64,000 nucleotides of DNA from an uncultured Clostridium sp. (lineage in GTDB: Bacteria > Bacillota > Clostridia > TANB77 > CAG-508): NCBI GenBank assembly GCA_948469315.1, contig CAOKLQ010000002.1, positions 1 through 64,000 on the forward strand, written 5' to 3'. Below, piece after piece: positions 1 through 8,840 of this stretch; position 1 is the stretch's first letter, and the number at the start of each line of letters is the position of its first letter. Made by a program: the position numbers and the translations under genes. The notes beneath the pieces were generated by a model that had not been told where the DNA came from, did no database searches, and was given only the letters and a program-made list of their open reading frames with translations.

Positions 1-1035
1 GTAGAAGGAAATGAAGACGGAAATTACACAATAACAAAAGTAGAAGGAGACTTAAGTATAAGTAAGATAACACCAATATACACAGTACCAACGGGTCTAT
101 CAGCTTTATTTGGAACTACATTAGCTAGTGTACAATTGCCAGAAGGATTTACTTTTGAAGATGCTTTAACTACATCTGTGGGAGAGATAGGAGAACATAC
201 ATTTAAAGTGACATATACACCAACAGATACACAAAATTATAATTCAGTAACAGGAATAGATGTAATAATAACTGTAACTCAAGGGGATTTTGTAAATGGA
301 ATAAAAGTAACATCAAATGCTAAGAAAAGCTATGTATATGGAGAGTCTTTATCATCATTACAAATAAAAGTAACAACACTTATGGCTTCAGGAAAAGATG
401 GAACAGACGTAACAGCACAAGCTACAATAAATAAACCACAAGTAGCAAAACCATTAGGAACATTACAAATATCTGTAATATATGATAAATGGACGAAAAC
501 AATTGATATAAATGTAGTTGAACCTGCAATCACATATATAATAGAATCAGAGGAAGAAGATAGTACAGAAGCTAAACTACCAAATACTCTTACAGTAAGA
601 GATAATGTAGTAGTAATTTATGCAACAAAGAATTTTACAACAACAGTTGAGAAAGATGGAGAAACAACAACTTATTCTAAAGGATTCTATAGAGCTATAA
701 CAGAAGGAACTTATACAATAAAATTGTTTGATGAAAATGGAATACAAATAACAACAAAAACATTAATTATTAAAAATGCCAAACCAGAATATCAAATGAC
801 AACAGATGCAAATGGAAATGTTACTATTACAATAAAAGACTTTAATACAATACAGTCTGTATCATTATATTATTTAGATAGTACTTCATGGACTAGTACA
901 ACAGAAGAAATTAAAGATAACTTTAAATTAAATAGTGATGGATCAGCATCATTAACATTTAAAGGAAAAGGATATTATACAATGACTATTACAAATTCAA
1001 AATATGAAGTTCCTTTTGATTTCAATATACAATAA
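1..1035 (+). CDS. Surface protein with MBG-type repeats (3' part; start lies upstream)
   Basis: The frame is open from base 1, so this is the C-terminal part of a larger secreted protein. The first 85 or so residues carry a VP-x-GL-x-ALFG-x-TL opening and a YTPTDTQNYN stretch, the hallmark of MBG-type (bacterial Ig-like) repeats of Firmicutes surface proteins. Two or more beta-rich modules follow, ending in FNIQ. No LPxTG and no C-terminal membrane segment are present, so anchoring must come from the missing part or from binding. The last 70 residues resemble the end of the next gene (DGSxTITxxD, GYYxxxI, DFNI). Likely an adhesin or cell-wall protein; the ligand is unknown. Confidence 0.8.
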   Translation, partial: VEGNEDGNYTITKVEGDLSISKITPIYTVPTGLSALFGTTLASVQLPEGFTFEDALTTSVGEIGEHTFKVTYTPTDTQNYNSVTGIDVIITVTQGDFVNGIKVTSNAKKSYVYGESLSSLQIKVTTLMASGKDGTDVTAQATINKPQVAKPLGTLQISVIYDKWTKTIDINVVEPAITYIIESEEEDSTEAKLPNTLTVRDNVVVIYATKNFTTTVEKDGETTTYSKGFYRAITEGTYTIKLFDENGIQITTKTLIIKNAKPEYQMTTDANGNVTITIKDFNTIQSVSLYYLDSTSWTSTTEEIKDNFKLNSDGSASLTFKGKGYYTMTITNSKYEVPFDFNIQ

Positions 1036-1069
1036 TTACAGCTAAAATAAAAGAGTTTTGCTATATAAT

Positions 1070-1108
1070 AAAGACAAGATATTTAAGTTAAGTATCTTGT
1101 CTTTTATT
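1070..1108 (+). terminator. Rho-independent terminator
   Basis: A 12-bp perfect stem (AAAGACAAGATA with its complement at 1093-1104) is followed by T-rich sequence. It closes the surface-protein gene ending at 1035. Confidence 0.8.
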
Positions 1109-1182
1109 GTTTATAGTTGACAATTACCACTAATTTTTATTAAAATAATAATAGGTAAAAAAATAATAGAGAGAGGAAAAAT

Positions 1183-1797
1183 ATGAAAAAGAAAAGTTTA
1201 ATGAAGAAAATACTTATAAGTATATGTATAATAATTATTATTTTAGCAATAATAATTATTACATTAATAAAAAATAATAAATTACAACAATTGATAATTA
1301 AACCAGTAATTTATTATATGCATGATGATGAAATAAAAATGCCATTACTTGTAAATAGTAAAACATTTTCTAATAACACAAAAGTAATTTGGTCAAAGAG
1401 TTGTACAGGAGTTATAAAAAAAGATGGACAAGAAATATCCAGAGAAAATGGCATAACAATAACTCAAGAAGGAATTTATGAGATAACAGTAACATCAATT
1501 ATTAGTAGACAAACAGTAACTAGAATTTTAAACATAGATAAAACACCACCAAACGTTGAAATTAGCGAGAACTCAGATGGATCTTATACTATTACATTTG
1601 AAGACATAAATGATATAGGTGTGGCTAAATTAACAAAATATAATTTACAAACAATGGAAATAATATCAGAGTTGGATTTATTAGAGGGTGGATTACAAAA
1701 AAGTATAAAAATCACTGAAAGAGGTTATTATAGTTTAAAAATAGAAGATTATTATGGAAATATATATAATAAAATTACAGACTTTAATATAAAATAA
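1183..1797 (+). CDS. Membrane-anchored Ig-like protein
   Basis: A 204-residue protein. A lysine-rich start and a hydrophobic helix (residues about 9-29) give a single N-terminal membrane anchor; the rest is predicted to lie outside the cell as two beta-rich domains. The C-terminal module (about 125-204) resembles the C-terminus of the preceding surface protein, including the terminal DFNIK. An RBS (GAGAGG) lies about 8 bases before ATG. No enzymatic motif is seen. It could be an assembly partner or an anchored version of the upstream protein's terminal domain; this is inference. Confidence 0.7.
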   Translation: MKKKSLMKKILISICIIIIILAIIIITLIKNNKLQQLIIKPVIYYMHDDEIKMPLLVNSKTFSNNTKVIWSKSCTGVIKKDGQEISRENGITITQEGIYEITVTSIISRQTVTRILNIDKTPPNVEISENSDGSYTITFEDINDIGVAKLTKYNLQTMEIISELDLLEGGLQKSIKITERGYYSLKIEDYYGNIYNKITDFNIK

Positions 1798-1817
1798 ATA
1801 AAAAGGAGAAATTAAAT

Positions 1818-2006
1818 ATGAAAAAAAATAAAATAATAATAGGAATTGTTATATTAATAGTTGTATTTATGGGAATAATTATTTTAAATAAAATTAATAC
1901 TAAAGTAGAAAAAGAAGGAACAAATAAAATAGTAAATGAGAAATTTAATGAAAATGTAAATACAGAAGAACCAGATTCATCAGCCGAAACAGAAAAAAGA
2001 CAATAA
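1818..2006 (+). CDS. Small single-pass membrane protein
   Basis: 62 residues. A basic start, one hydrophobic helix (about 5-24) and an acidic, low-complexity tail. An RBS (AAAGGAG) precedes the ATG and the gene follows its neighbour by 20 bases, so the two are probably co-transcribed. Function unknown; it is too simple in composition to assign to a family. Confidence 0.6.
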   Translation: MKKNKIIIGIVILIVVFMGIIILNKINTKVEKEGTNKIVNEKFNENVNTEEPDSSAETEKRQ

Positions 2007-2050
2007 AAGAATTATTACATAAAATACACAACAATTATGTTTGTTACAGA

Positions 2051-2087
2051 AATATTACAATTCTTGATGAATTGTAATATTTTTTTA
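2051..2087 (+). terminator. Rho-independent terminator
   Basis: A 13-bp perfect inverted repeat (2051-2063 with 2069-2081), a 5-base loop and a following T-run. It separates the small membrane protein genes from the sortase transcript. Confidence 0.85.
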
Positions 2088-2117
2088 ATAAAAATGTAAT
2101 AAAATAGTAAAAAGATA

Positions 2118-2146
2118 TTTACAAAAAAAATTAAAAATGGTATAAT
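2118..2146 (+). promoter_or_regulatory. Housekeeping promoter of the sortase gene
   Basis: TTTACA (2118-2123), a 17-bp spacer and a perfect TATAAT (2141-2146). The transcript would begin near 2153. This makes the upstream candidate starts at 2151 and 2157 almost leaderless and favours the TTG at 2211. Confidence 0.75.
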
Positions 2147-2210
2147 AGTATTGCTAATGAAATATGAAGAATTCTATAATACCTATAATAAAGAAGAGAG
2201 GGAATTTCTA

Positions 2211-2826
2211 TTGAGAAACCATTCTAAAGGTAAACATTTAAAAGAAAAACCTAAATCAAAAAAGAAAAAGATAATAGTTTTTTTCTTAATTATAGTTATA
2301 GTAATATTTTTAACAAACAATATAGAAGATGTGAAAAATATTTATGAAAACATTTATGAAAATATTTATGAAAATATTGTAGATAAAATAAGTACTACAT
2401 CAGAAATTATAGATGTTGATATACCTGAAAAAATGGGTGGGTATAATGTGTTAGGAATATTAGTAGTTGATAAGTTAGAAATTCAGAAAAACATACTAGA
2501 TAAAACAACAGATTCTTCATTAAATATATCTGTTACTAAATTTTATGGACCAAACATAAATGAAGAGGGAAATTTTTGTATTACAGGTCATAATTATAAA
2601 GAAATATTTGCAGATTTAAATAAATTAGAAATAGATGATACATTTTACATTATTGATAAAATAAATTCTAAAAAAGTTACTTATAAAATTTATGATATGT
2701 ATACAGTAAATCCAACTGAACTAGATTGTTTAAGTCAAGATACAAATGGTAGAAAAGAGGTAACACTTATAACATGCAATCCACGGAGGACTAACGAGAT
2801 TTATTATAAAAGCAAAAGAAGTGTAA
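2211..2826 (+). CDS. Sortase, read through a +1 frameshift at CGGA
   Basis: A transpeptidase that links surface proteins to wall or pilus substrates. An N-terminal membrane helix is followed by a linker with three 12-base repeats (IYEN). The catalytic domain has the TGH histidine and the LITC cysteine. At 2784 the frame meets an in-frame CGG followed by A. Read straight, the tail is not sortase-like. If the C is skipped, it reads NPGGLTRFIIKAK and stops at 2826, which supplies the conserved catalytic arginine. The TTG at 2211 is chosen because GAGAGGG lies 9 bases upstream and the promoter leaves almost no leader for 2157. About 204 residues. The likely substrate gene follows directly. Confidence 0.85.
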
Positions 2827-2858
2827 ACTTCAAATTATAATATTTTAGGAGGAAGCAA

Positions 2859-4592
2859 ATGAAAAAAATATTTTTAAAAACGATAGCTATAATTTTATTA
2901 TTAGTAATGATATGTCCAGGATTTGTAAATGCTGCAACAATATCAATAAATAAGCTAGATGGAATGAAGGTAGATGAAACTGTAAAAGTTACAATTTCAA
3001 CGCAAAATCCTGTTTCTAATATGCAATTTGATATAGAGTTTGATAGTACAAAGTATGAGTATATACCAAATTCAGCAAAAAGTGCATTAGAAAGTACATA
3101 TTCAAGCTTATGCAAAAAAGATACTGTAAGAGTTTCAGCAGTTGATTATAATGGAAAAAGCTCAAAAACAGTAACATTAGAATTTAAAGCTATTGCTACA
3201 GGAGATAGTGTACCATTTACTGTTGGGGGTACAGTAGAATTAGGAGAGAATGGAGAGAAATTAGATAAATCAACAATAAAAGTTTCAAAAATAGAACCTG
3301 CTCCTAAAAAAAACAATGATATTGAGAATTTAAAAGAAGATAGCAAATATATTAGTGAAGATGGAAAAGAAATAAAATCTCTTCCTCAAACAGGAAATAC
3401 TAATATAGAAAATATAAAATCACTTGGAATTTATACAAGATTAATACTTGAAGAAAATCAAGGATATAAATTAATAGTTCCATATGCACTTTCAAATAGT
3501 GATCAAACAGTTTCAGTAAATGATATAAAAAATGAATTTGGAGAGATAACAACAAGTGCAACAAATCTTGTAAAAACTGGTGATACATTTAATAAAAATG
3601 GAAATAAATATACAGTTATAGTTTATGGAGATTTTAATGCAGATGGAAGAATAACTACATTAGATGCTTTAGAAATAGGAAAATATACATTGGATGATGC
3701 AACAAATGCCTATACTAAAGAACAAATAAAAGCAGCAGATGTAAAAAATGATGGAAAAATTACAAAACAAGATGGTGAAGCTATACAAAAATTTATTGTA
3801 GGAAATGGCACAATTATAGATAATAAACCAGCTAAAGTAGTAGGTATAACTCAAAATGGTACAAGTGCTGTTAATGGAAATTTATCAAAAACTTTATATA
3901 CCAAAAATACTAATCAAGCAAAACAATATAATGGTCTATTATATACAATAATACCAATTCAATTAATAGATGAAAAAGGGAAAACCTCAAAAATTTTAAA
4001 TAAAGATATAAATACAGATGCAAACAAGAACAATATTGGAACAGTTTCAATTCTTGAAAAGGATTATGAATCAATTACAACAGCTGATATATCGGTTATA
4101 GGATGGGTTTCAAATGGACAAGGTGGATATGAGCCAAATAGTGGTGCATATCAATCAATAGATGCAATTGGAATTGCTATAAAGACAAATGCTCCTAACA
4201 TACCTAATATGGGAGGAAGTTCTAAAAATAGATTAGAAAAAGGTTTAGTAATAAAATATGATGGTATAGATGCTAATGGAAATGTATGTCGTAAAAATAC
4301 TACAATAGATATTACTGTAGATGATACTGATCCACAAATAGAAACTACTATAGAGAAAACTGACAAAACATATACAGTAAAAAATTCACAAACAAAAAAT
4401 AGTGTTCAAGAACAAAGTAAAGATAACAAATCAAATACAGACAAAGCTAAACAAAATGAAGAAGAAAAAAATAATACAACAAATAATAATACAACTAACA
4501 ATACAACTAACAATACAACTACTACAAATATATTAAAAAACACAAATTTGGCAGAACCTAAAGTTGTGGAAAATAAAACTTCTGAAAAATAA
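2859..4592 (+). CDS. Secreted cohesin-like/dockerin-like protein with internal LPQTG
   Basis: 577 residues. A signal peptide (1-25) ends at VNA-A. Residues about 26-145 look like a cohesin/carbohydrate-binding-type beta-sandwich. A dockerin-like pair of calcium loops lies at about 257-316 (DFNADGRITTLDA and DVKNDGKITKQDG). A further beta-rich domain follows, then an Asn/Thr-rich low-complexity tail. A perfect LPQTG sortase motif sits in the middle (175-179), not before a C-terminal membrane anchor. The gene follows the sortase by 32 bases with RBS TAGGAGG. It is probably a scaffold or adhesin of the cell surface; whether the internal motif is cut is unknown. Confidence 0.8.
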   Translation: MKKIFLKTIAIILLLVMICPGFVNAATISINKLDGMKVDETVKVTISTQNPVSNMQFDIEFDSTKYEYIPNSAKSALESTYSSLCKKDTVRVSAVDYNGKSSKTVTLEFKAIATGDSVPFTVGGTVELGENGEKLDKSTIKVSKIEPAPKKNNDIENLKEDSKYISEDGKEIKSLPQTGNTNIENIKSLGIYTRLILEENQGYKLIVPYALSNSDQTVSVNDIKNEFGEITTSATNLVKTGDTFNKNGNKYTVIVYGDFNADGRITTLDALEIGKYTLDDATNAYTKEQIKAADVKNDGKITKQDGEAIQKFIVGNGTIIDNKPAKVVGITQNGTSAVNGNLSKTLYTKNTNQAKQYNGLLYTIIPIQLIDEKGKTSKILNKDINTDANKNNIGTVSILEKDYESITTADISVIGWVSNGQGGYEPNSGAYQSIDAIGIAIKTNAPNIPNMGGSSKNRLEKGLVIKYDGIDANGNVCRKNTTIDITVDDTDPQIETTIEKTDKTYTVKNSQTKNSVQEQSKDNKSNTDKAKQNEEEKNNTTNNNTTNNTTNNTTTTNILKNTNLAEPKVVENKTSEK

Positions 4593-4636
4593 ATAATATA
4601 AAAATAAATAGAAGAAGTTTCTATAAAAAATTATGC

Positions 4637-4684
4637 AGAGCCTAAGATTTTCATATGTTAGAAAATTAGGCTCTCTTTTTTTTC
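4637..4684 (+). terminator. Rho-independent terminator
   Basis: The stem AGAGCCTAA (4637-4645) pairs with TTAGGCTCT (4666-4674) and is followed by a run of T. It ends the sortase/dockerin transcript. Confidence 0.9.
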
Positions 4685-4702
4685 ATTATTTACTAAAAAC
4701 TG

Positions 4703-4731
4703 TTGTAAAAAAAGTATTTAATTGATATACT
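4703..4731 (+). promoter_or_regulatory. Promoter of the Asp23-amaP operon
   Basis: TTGTAA (4703-4708), a 17-bp spacer and TATACT (4726-4731), 38 bases before the start codon of the Asp23 gene. Confidence 0.65.
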
Positions 4732-4769
4732 ATATTTACCTAATAAAAAATATAATAGGAGGTATTATT

Positions 4770-5198
4770 ATGGAAGAAAATAATAATGAAAATTTAAACG
4801 AAGAAATATTAATAGGAGAAGTTGAAACTCAAGATTCGATAAAAATAGCAGATGATGTTGTAGCAGTAATTGCTGGAAAAGCTGTATCAGAAGTACAAGG
4901 TGTAGCTTCAATGGCTGGTGGTTTTGCTGGAGGAATTACAGAAGTATTAAGTGGAAAGAAAAATTTAGGAAAAGGTATTAAAGTAGAAGTTGGAGATAAA
5001 GATACAAAAATAGATGTAAATATAATAGTAGAATATGGGACAAGAATACCAGATATAGCTTTTGAAATTCAAAATAGAGTAAAAAAAGCTGTTGAAAATA
5101 TGACAGGTCTAAAAGTATTAGAAGTAAATGTGCATGTTCAAGGAGTTCATACATCAGGAGAAGAAATATCAGCAGAAACGCAAAAAACAGAAGAATAA
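4770..5198 (+). CDS. Asp23/Gls24 family envelope stress protein
   Basis: About 142 residues. A single Asp23/Gls24 domain: SIKIADDVVAVIAGKA at the start and VEYGTRIPDIAFEIQNRV in the middle are typical. Family members sit on the inner membrane face, recruited by AmaP, and help in envelope or alkaline stress. An acidic N-terminal tail of about 20 residues precedes the domain. The ATG at 4770 is preceded by AGGAGGT. Its neighbour AmaP, 17 bases downstream, supports the assignment. Confidence 0.9.
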   Translation: MEENNNENLNEEILIGEVETQDSIKIADDVVAVIAGKAVSEVQGVASMAGGFAGGITEVLSGKKNLGKGIKVEVGDKDTKIDVNIIVEYGTRIPDIAFEIQNRVKKAVENMTGLKVLEVNVHVQGVHTSGEEISAETQKTEE

Positions 5199-5215
5199 AA
5201 AACGGAGGAAAAAAT

Positions 5216-5764
5216 ATGAAATTTTTAGAAAGAATATCACTGACAATATTTTCGGTAATAATGCTAGTAATATCAGTAATTAATTGTTTATTGATATTTG
5301 GATGGCTAAGACTTGGAACAATAAACACTTTTATAACAGGTATTCTAAATAATTCAGCATATTCAAATACAATACTTGCAATTTCAGTAATAATTATTTT
5401 ACTTTCAATTAAATATATTTTCTTTAATTATTCAAATGATAAAGATATAGCAAAATCAGGAAATGGAATTTTACTTGAAAATGATAATGGGAAATTAATG
5501 GTATCAAAAGAAACTTTAGTAAACATAGTAAATGGAGTTGCAAAGGGATTTGAAAGTACTCAAAATGTATTAACGAGAGTGACTTTAGATAAGCAGAGCA
5601 ATTTAAAGATATTTGTTGAATTATATGTAGAGCCAAATGCAGTAATAAAAGAATTATCAGCAAACATACAAACAAGAATAAAAGAACAAATAAAGAAAAC
5701 AGTAGATTTAGAAGTAAAAGAGGTAAACATTAAAATAAAAAACATAGCAACGCAAAATCAATAA
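5216..5764 (+). CDS. amaP: Alkaline shock response membrane anchor protein AmaP
   Basis: 182 residues. Two membrane helices (about 8-30 and 46-68) are followed by an Asp23-like cytoplasmic domain (GKLMVSKETLVNIVNGV, then a VELYVEPNAVIKELSANIQ region). This is the AmaP layout, which anchors Asp23. The RBS is GGAGG within the sequence ACGGAGG. It sits between the Asp23 gene and a small membrane protein gene, the usual order of this operon. Confidence 0.9.
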   Translation: MKFLERISLTIFSVIMLVISVINCLLIFGWLRLGTINTFITGILNNSAYSNTILAISVIIILLSIKYIFFNYSNDKDIAKSGNGILLENDNGKLMVSKETLVNIVNGVAKGFESTQNVLTRVTLDKQSNLKIFVELYVEPNAVIKELSANIQTRIKEQIKKTVDLEVKEVNIKIKNIATQNQ

Positions 5765-5855
5765 ATAATATAGGGGGGCGATTGTGTATCGACCTGTAAA
5801 CATATAAACCAATTATAATCAAATATATACAAAATAATTATCTGGAGGTAATAAT

Positions 5856-6059
5856 ATGGATGGATTTAAAAACTTTATGTCTGAATTTGGAGGAGCACTA
5901 ATAGGGGCAATAATAGCAATATTAATTTTATGTACAGGACTATTTAAACTAATTATAGGGATAATATTAATAGTATTAGGAATGTTTATAGGAAACTACG
6001 TACAAAAAAATAAATATGAAGTAAAAGAAAAGCTAAAATATTTTATAGATAGAATGTAA
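5856..6059 (+). CDS. Small membrane protein of the Asp23 operon (DUF2273-like)
   Basis: 67 residues with two hydrophobic stretches in the first 45 residues (ALIGAIIAILILC, IIGIILIVLGMFIG) and a basic tail. Size, gene position next to amaP and topology match the DUF2273 small integral membrane proteins of Asp23 operons. A strong RBS (TGGAGGT) precedes ATG. Role presumed in envelope stress. Confidence 0.75.
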   Translation: MDGFKNFMSEFGGALIGAIIAILILCTGLFKLIIGIILIVLGMFIGNYVQKNKYEVKEKLKYFIDRM

Positions 6060-6071
6060 TAAGGAGGACAT

Positions 6072-6476
6072 ATGAATAGGTCTGCAAAAAGAGAACTAGC
6101 ATTTAAATTAATATATAGTCTAGAAATACAAAAAAGTTCAGATAAAGAAACAATAGATGTATTTATAGAAAATAATTGTAATAAAGACAAAGAAACTAAA
6201 CAATATATTTTAGATATTTCAAAAGGAATAATTCAAAACAAAGATATAATAGAAGAAAAAATAGCTAAAAATTTAAAAAAGGACTGGACAATAAATAGGA
6301 TATCTAAAATAGAACTTGCTATTCTTAAACTTGCAATATATGAAATAAAATATGAAGAAGAAATTCCTTTTAAAGTTTCAATAAATGAAGCAGTAGAGCT
6401 TGCCAAAAAATATGGAGAAGACCAATCTTCTTCTTTTATTAATGGAGTTTTAGCAAATATAATAAAGGAAGATTAG
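6072..6476 (+). CDS. nusB: Transcription antitermination factor NusB
   Basis: 134 residues, the usual NusB length. The start [16 protein letters not shown] and the end [24 protein letters not shown] are diagnostic. NusB binds boxA RNA with ribosomal protein S10 and supports rRNA antitermination. RBS AAGGAGG lies 12 bases after the preceding gene; xseA follows after 21 bases, the common Firmicutes order. Confidence 0.95.
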   Translation: MNRSAKRELAFKLIYSLEIQKSSDKETIDVFIENNCNKDKETKQYILDISKGIIQNKDIIEEKIAKNLKKDWTINRISKIELAILKLAIYEIKYEEEIPFKVSINEAVELAKKYGEDQSSSFINGVLANIIKED

Positions 6477-6497
6477 AAAGTAAAAGGAGCTTAAATA

Positions 6498-7686
6498 ATG
6501 AGACCAGAACCAATTAGTGTAACTGAGCTTAATAAATACATGAAAAATAAAGTAGACAATGATGAATATTTAAACAATGTACTTGTAAAAGGAGAAATTT
6601 CAAATTTTAAGCATCATTATACAGGACATATGTATTTTACTCTAAAAGATGATAATTCTTTAATAAAATGCATAATGTTTAAAAGTTATACAGCAAATCT
6701 TAATTTTGTGCCAAAAGATGGAATGAGTGTTATAATATTTGGCACAGTTTCTGTATTTGAAAGAGATGGAGTTTATCAAATTTATTGCAAAGCAATGCAA
6801 GAAGATGGACTTGGAAACTTATACAATGAATTTGAAAAGCTTAAACAAAAATTAGAACACGAAGGATTATTTGATGAAAAGCATAAAAAGAAGCTACCTT
6901 TATATCCAAAAACAATAGGAGTTTTAACATCTCAAACTGGATCAGTTATAAAAGATATAATAAATGTATCTACAAGAAGAAATCCAAATGTATATATAAA
7001 ATTATTACCAGTACCAGTACAAGGAGAGGGAGCAGCTATAAAAATTTCAGATGCAATTAAAACTATGAATGAAAGGCAATTAGCAGATGTTATAATAATT
7101 GCAAGAGGAGGAGGCTCTTTAGAAGATTTATGGCCATTTAACGAAGAAATAGTTGCAAGAGAAATATATAGTTCTGAAATTCCAATAATATCAGCAGTAG
7201 GTCATGAAACAGACTTTTCAATATCTGATTTTGTATCAGATTTAAGAGCACCCACACCATCAGCTGCAGCAGAACTTGCAGTTCCAGATGTATTAGAATT
7301 AAAAGAAAAACTAGAGTTATTAAATAGAAGATACAAAATAGCTTTACAAAGAGGACTCGATTTAAAAAGATTAAAACTAGAAAAATTTATGACAAAATCA
7401 GTATTTAAAGAGCCTATACAGAAAATAAATGAAAAATATTTATATGTAGATAAACAATTAAAGAAAATAGAAAATATAATAAAAATAAAACTAATACAAA
7501 GTAAAGCTAATTTTCAAAACACAGTTCAAAAACTAGACAATTTAAGTCCACTAAAAACACTCTCAAGAGGTTATTCAATAATAGAAAAAGATGGACAAAT
7601 AATAAAAGACAGCAAGAAGCTGAAAAAAGGGGATAAAATAAACATAAAATTATACACACGGAAATACAAATGCACAAATAATATAA
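6498..7686 (+). CDS. xseA: Exodeoxyribonuclease VII large subunit, +1 frameshift at CGGA
   Basis: XseA with an N-terminal OB fold (about 1-100) and the catalytic domain (TSQTGSVIKDIINVSTRR, IIARGGGSLEDLWPFN, AVGHETDFSISDFVSD). It degrades single-stranded DNA together with XseB, encoded 336 bases downstream. At codon 388 (7659) the frame reads CGG-A. Read straight, the protein runs 39 residues further through a GC-rich palindrome into the next gene's start. With the C skipped it ends normally as INIKLYTGNTNAQII at the TAA of 7684-7686, giving 395 residues, a normal XseA length. The shifted reading is preferred. Confidence 0.92.
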
Positions 7687-7708
7687 TAAAAAATAAATTA
7701 GAAACTAA

Positions 7709-7740
7709 CGTTTGGGTCGCGCTAATGGGCGACCCAAACG
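7709..7740. repeat. GC-rich palindrome between xseA and the next gene
   Basis: A 12-bp perfect inverted repeat (CGTTTGGGTCGC, 7709-7720, with its complement at 7729-7740) and an 8-base loop. It is far richer in GC than its surroundings. No T-run follows, so it is not a classical terminator. It resembles a short palindromic intergenic repeat. Confidence 0.7.
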
Positions 7741-7794
7741 AACATAAAAGTATAACAAATCAATGTCCAATGATAAAAAAGAAAGGAAAACAAA

Positions 7795-7977
7795 ATGAGT
7801 AAAAAAATAGAAAATGCAAATATAATAATAGTAATAATATCAATCATATTATTGGCTATAATTTCAGGAGTAACATTATATGAATATAAACAAGCAAACA
7901 AAATAAATAAAACAAATGAAATACAGGGTAATAGTTATTATAATGATGAAAATGAAATTATAAATGAACTGATATAA
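7795..7977 (+). CDS. Small single-pass membrane protein
   Basis: 60 residues: a short polar start, one hydrophobic helix (about 8-27) and a polar tail. RBS AAAGGAAA lies 7 bases before ATG. It lies between xseA and xseB, which are usually adjacent, so it is an insertion into a conserved pair. Function unknown. Confidence 0.55.
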   Translation: MSKKIENANIIIVIISIILLAIISGVTLYEYKQANKINKTNEIQGNSYYNDENEIINELI

Positions 7978-8021
7978 AATATAATAAATAGAAAAGTAAA
8001 TTTATTTATATAGGAGGATAT

Positions 8022-8243
8022 ATGGAAGAGAACATAAATTTTGAAAATGCAATCAAAAAATTAGAAGATATTGCAAATGAATTAGAAAATGGAGATTTAC
8101 CATTAGAAAAATCAGTAGAAAAATTTGAAGAAGGAATAAACCTTTCAAAAAGATGTAATAAAATTTTAGAAAAAGCAGAGAAGAAAATTTCAATACTAAT
8201 TTCAGATGGAGATAAATTAGTAGAAGAAAATTTTGAAAATTAA
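8022..8243 (+). CDS. xseB: Exodeoxyribonuclease VII small subunit
   Basis: 73 residues, the normal XseB size. FENAIKKLEDIANELENGDLPLEKSV and FEEGINLSKRCNKILEKAEKKI are classic. It forms the small-subunit bundle around XseA. RBS TAGGAGG precedes ATG. Its end precedes the next gene's start by 22 bases. Confidence 0.95.
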   Translation: MEENINFENAIKKLEDIANELENGDLPLEKSVEKFEEGINLSKRCNKILEKAEKKISILISDGDKLVEENFEN

Positions 8244-8265
8244 AATAAAGGGGAAGATTGAAAAA

Positions 8266-8707
8266 ATGAATTTTATACAACAAATTATTACTAACAAATA
8301 CATATATGTACCATTTTTATTATGGTTTTTTATACAATTATTTAAAGTAATATGGGATTTGTTCGAAACAAAGAAATTCAACTTTAAAAGAATAATGGGA
8401 GCAGGAGGTATGCCAAGCTCTCATTCAGCAGTAGTAACATCACTTACAACATTAATTGGAAAAAATGAAGGATTTGCAAGCTCAATATTTGCACTATCAT
8501 TAATATTTGCATTTATAGTAATGTATGATGCAGCAGGAGTAAGAAGAGCTGCAGGAAAACAAGCAAGATTATTAAATAAAATAGTAGAAACACCAGGATT
8601 AACTCGGACTTCAGGTAACAGAAAAACTAGTAGAGGTGTTAGGTCATACACCAATGCAAGTATTTGTAGGAGCATTAATAGGAATAATAGCAGGAGTAAT
8701 ACTATAA
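8266..8707 (+). CDS. Divergent PAP2-family membrane protein (YuiD/DUF212-like), +1 frameshift at CGGA
   Basis: GAGGMPSSHSAVVTSLT and YDAAGVRRAAGKQA are the family signatures of the DUF212 acid-phosphatase-like membrane proteins. At 8605 the frame meets CGG-A. Read straight, the protein loses its last membrane helix and becomes a basic, non-homologous tail. With the C skipped it continues TGLQVTEKLVEVLGHTP, MQVFVGALIGIIAGVIL and stops at 8707, about 146 residues. The conserved GHTPxQVxxG motif and last helix are thus restored. ATG at 8266 is preceded by AGGGGA. Substrate unknown. Confidence 0.85.
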
Positions 8708-8840
8708 AAAATAAAATCAAAAAATGTAGGAGGTCGATGTTAATTTGTTACTCACAACTAGAACATATAAATAAATTAATATCAAAAAGATGTAAAAATT
8801 GTAATTTATATAATCGTACAATAATTAAGGAGGTATATAA

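Noticed and set aside
5203..5210. CGGA inside the RBS of amaP (ACGGAGG)
   Set aside because: Non-coding, so it cannot test the decoding idea. It is noted because an artefact that adds C before GGA would also produce it.
6498..7802. xseA read straight to 7802 (434 residues), overlapping the next gene
   Set aside because: The last 47 residues are not XseA-like and run through a GC-rich palindrome; the reading with one base skipped at 7659 ends in a normal XseA tail.
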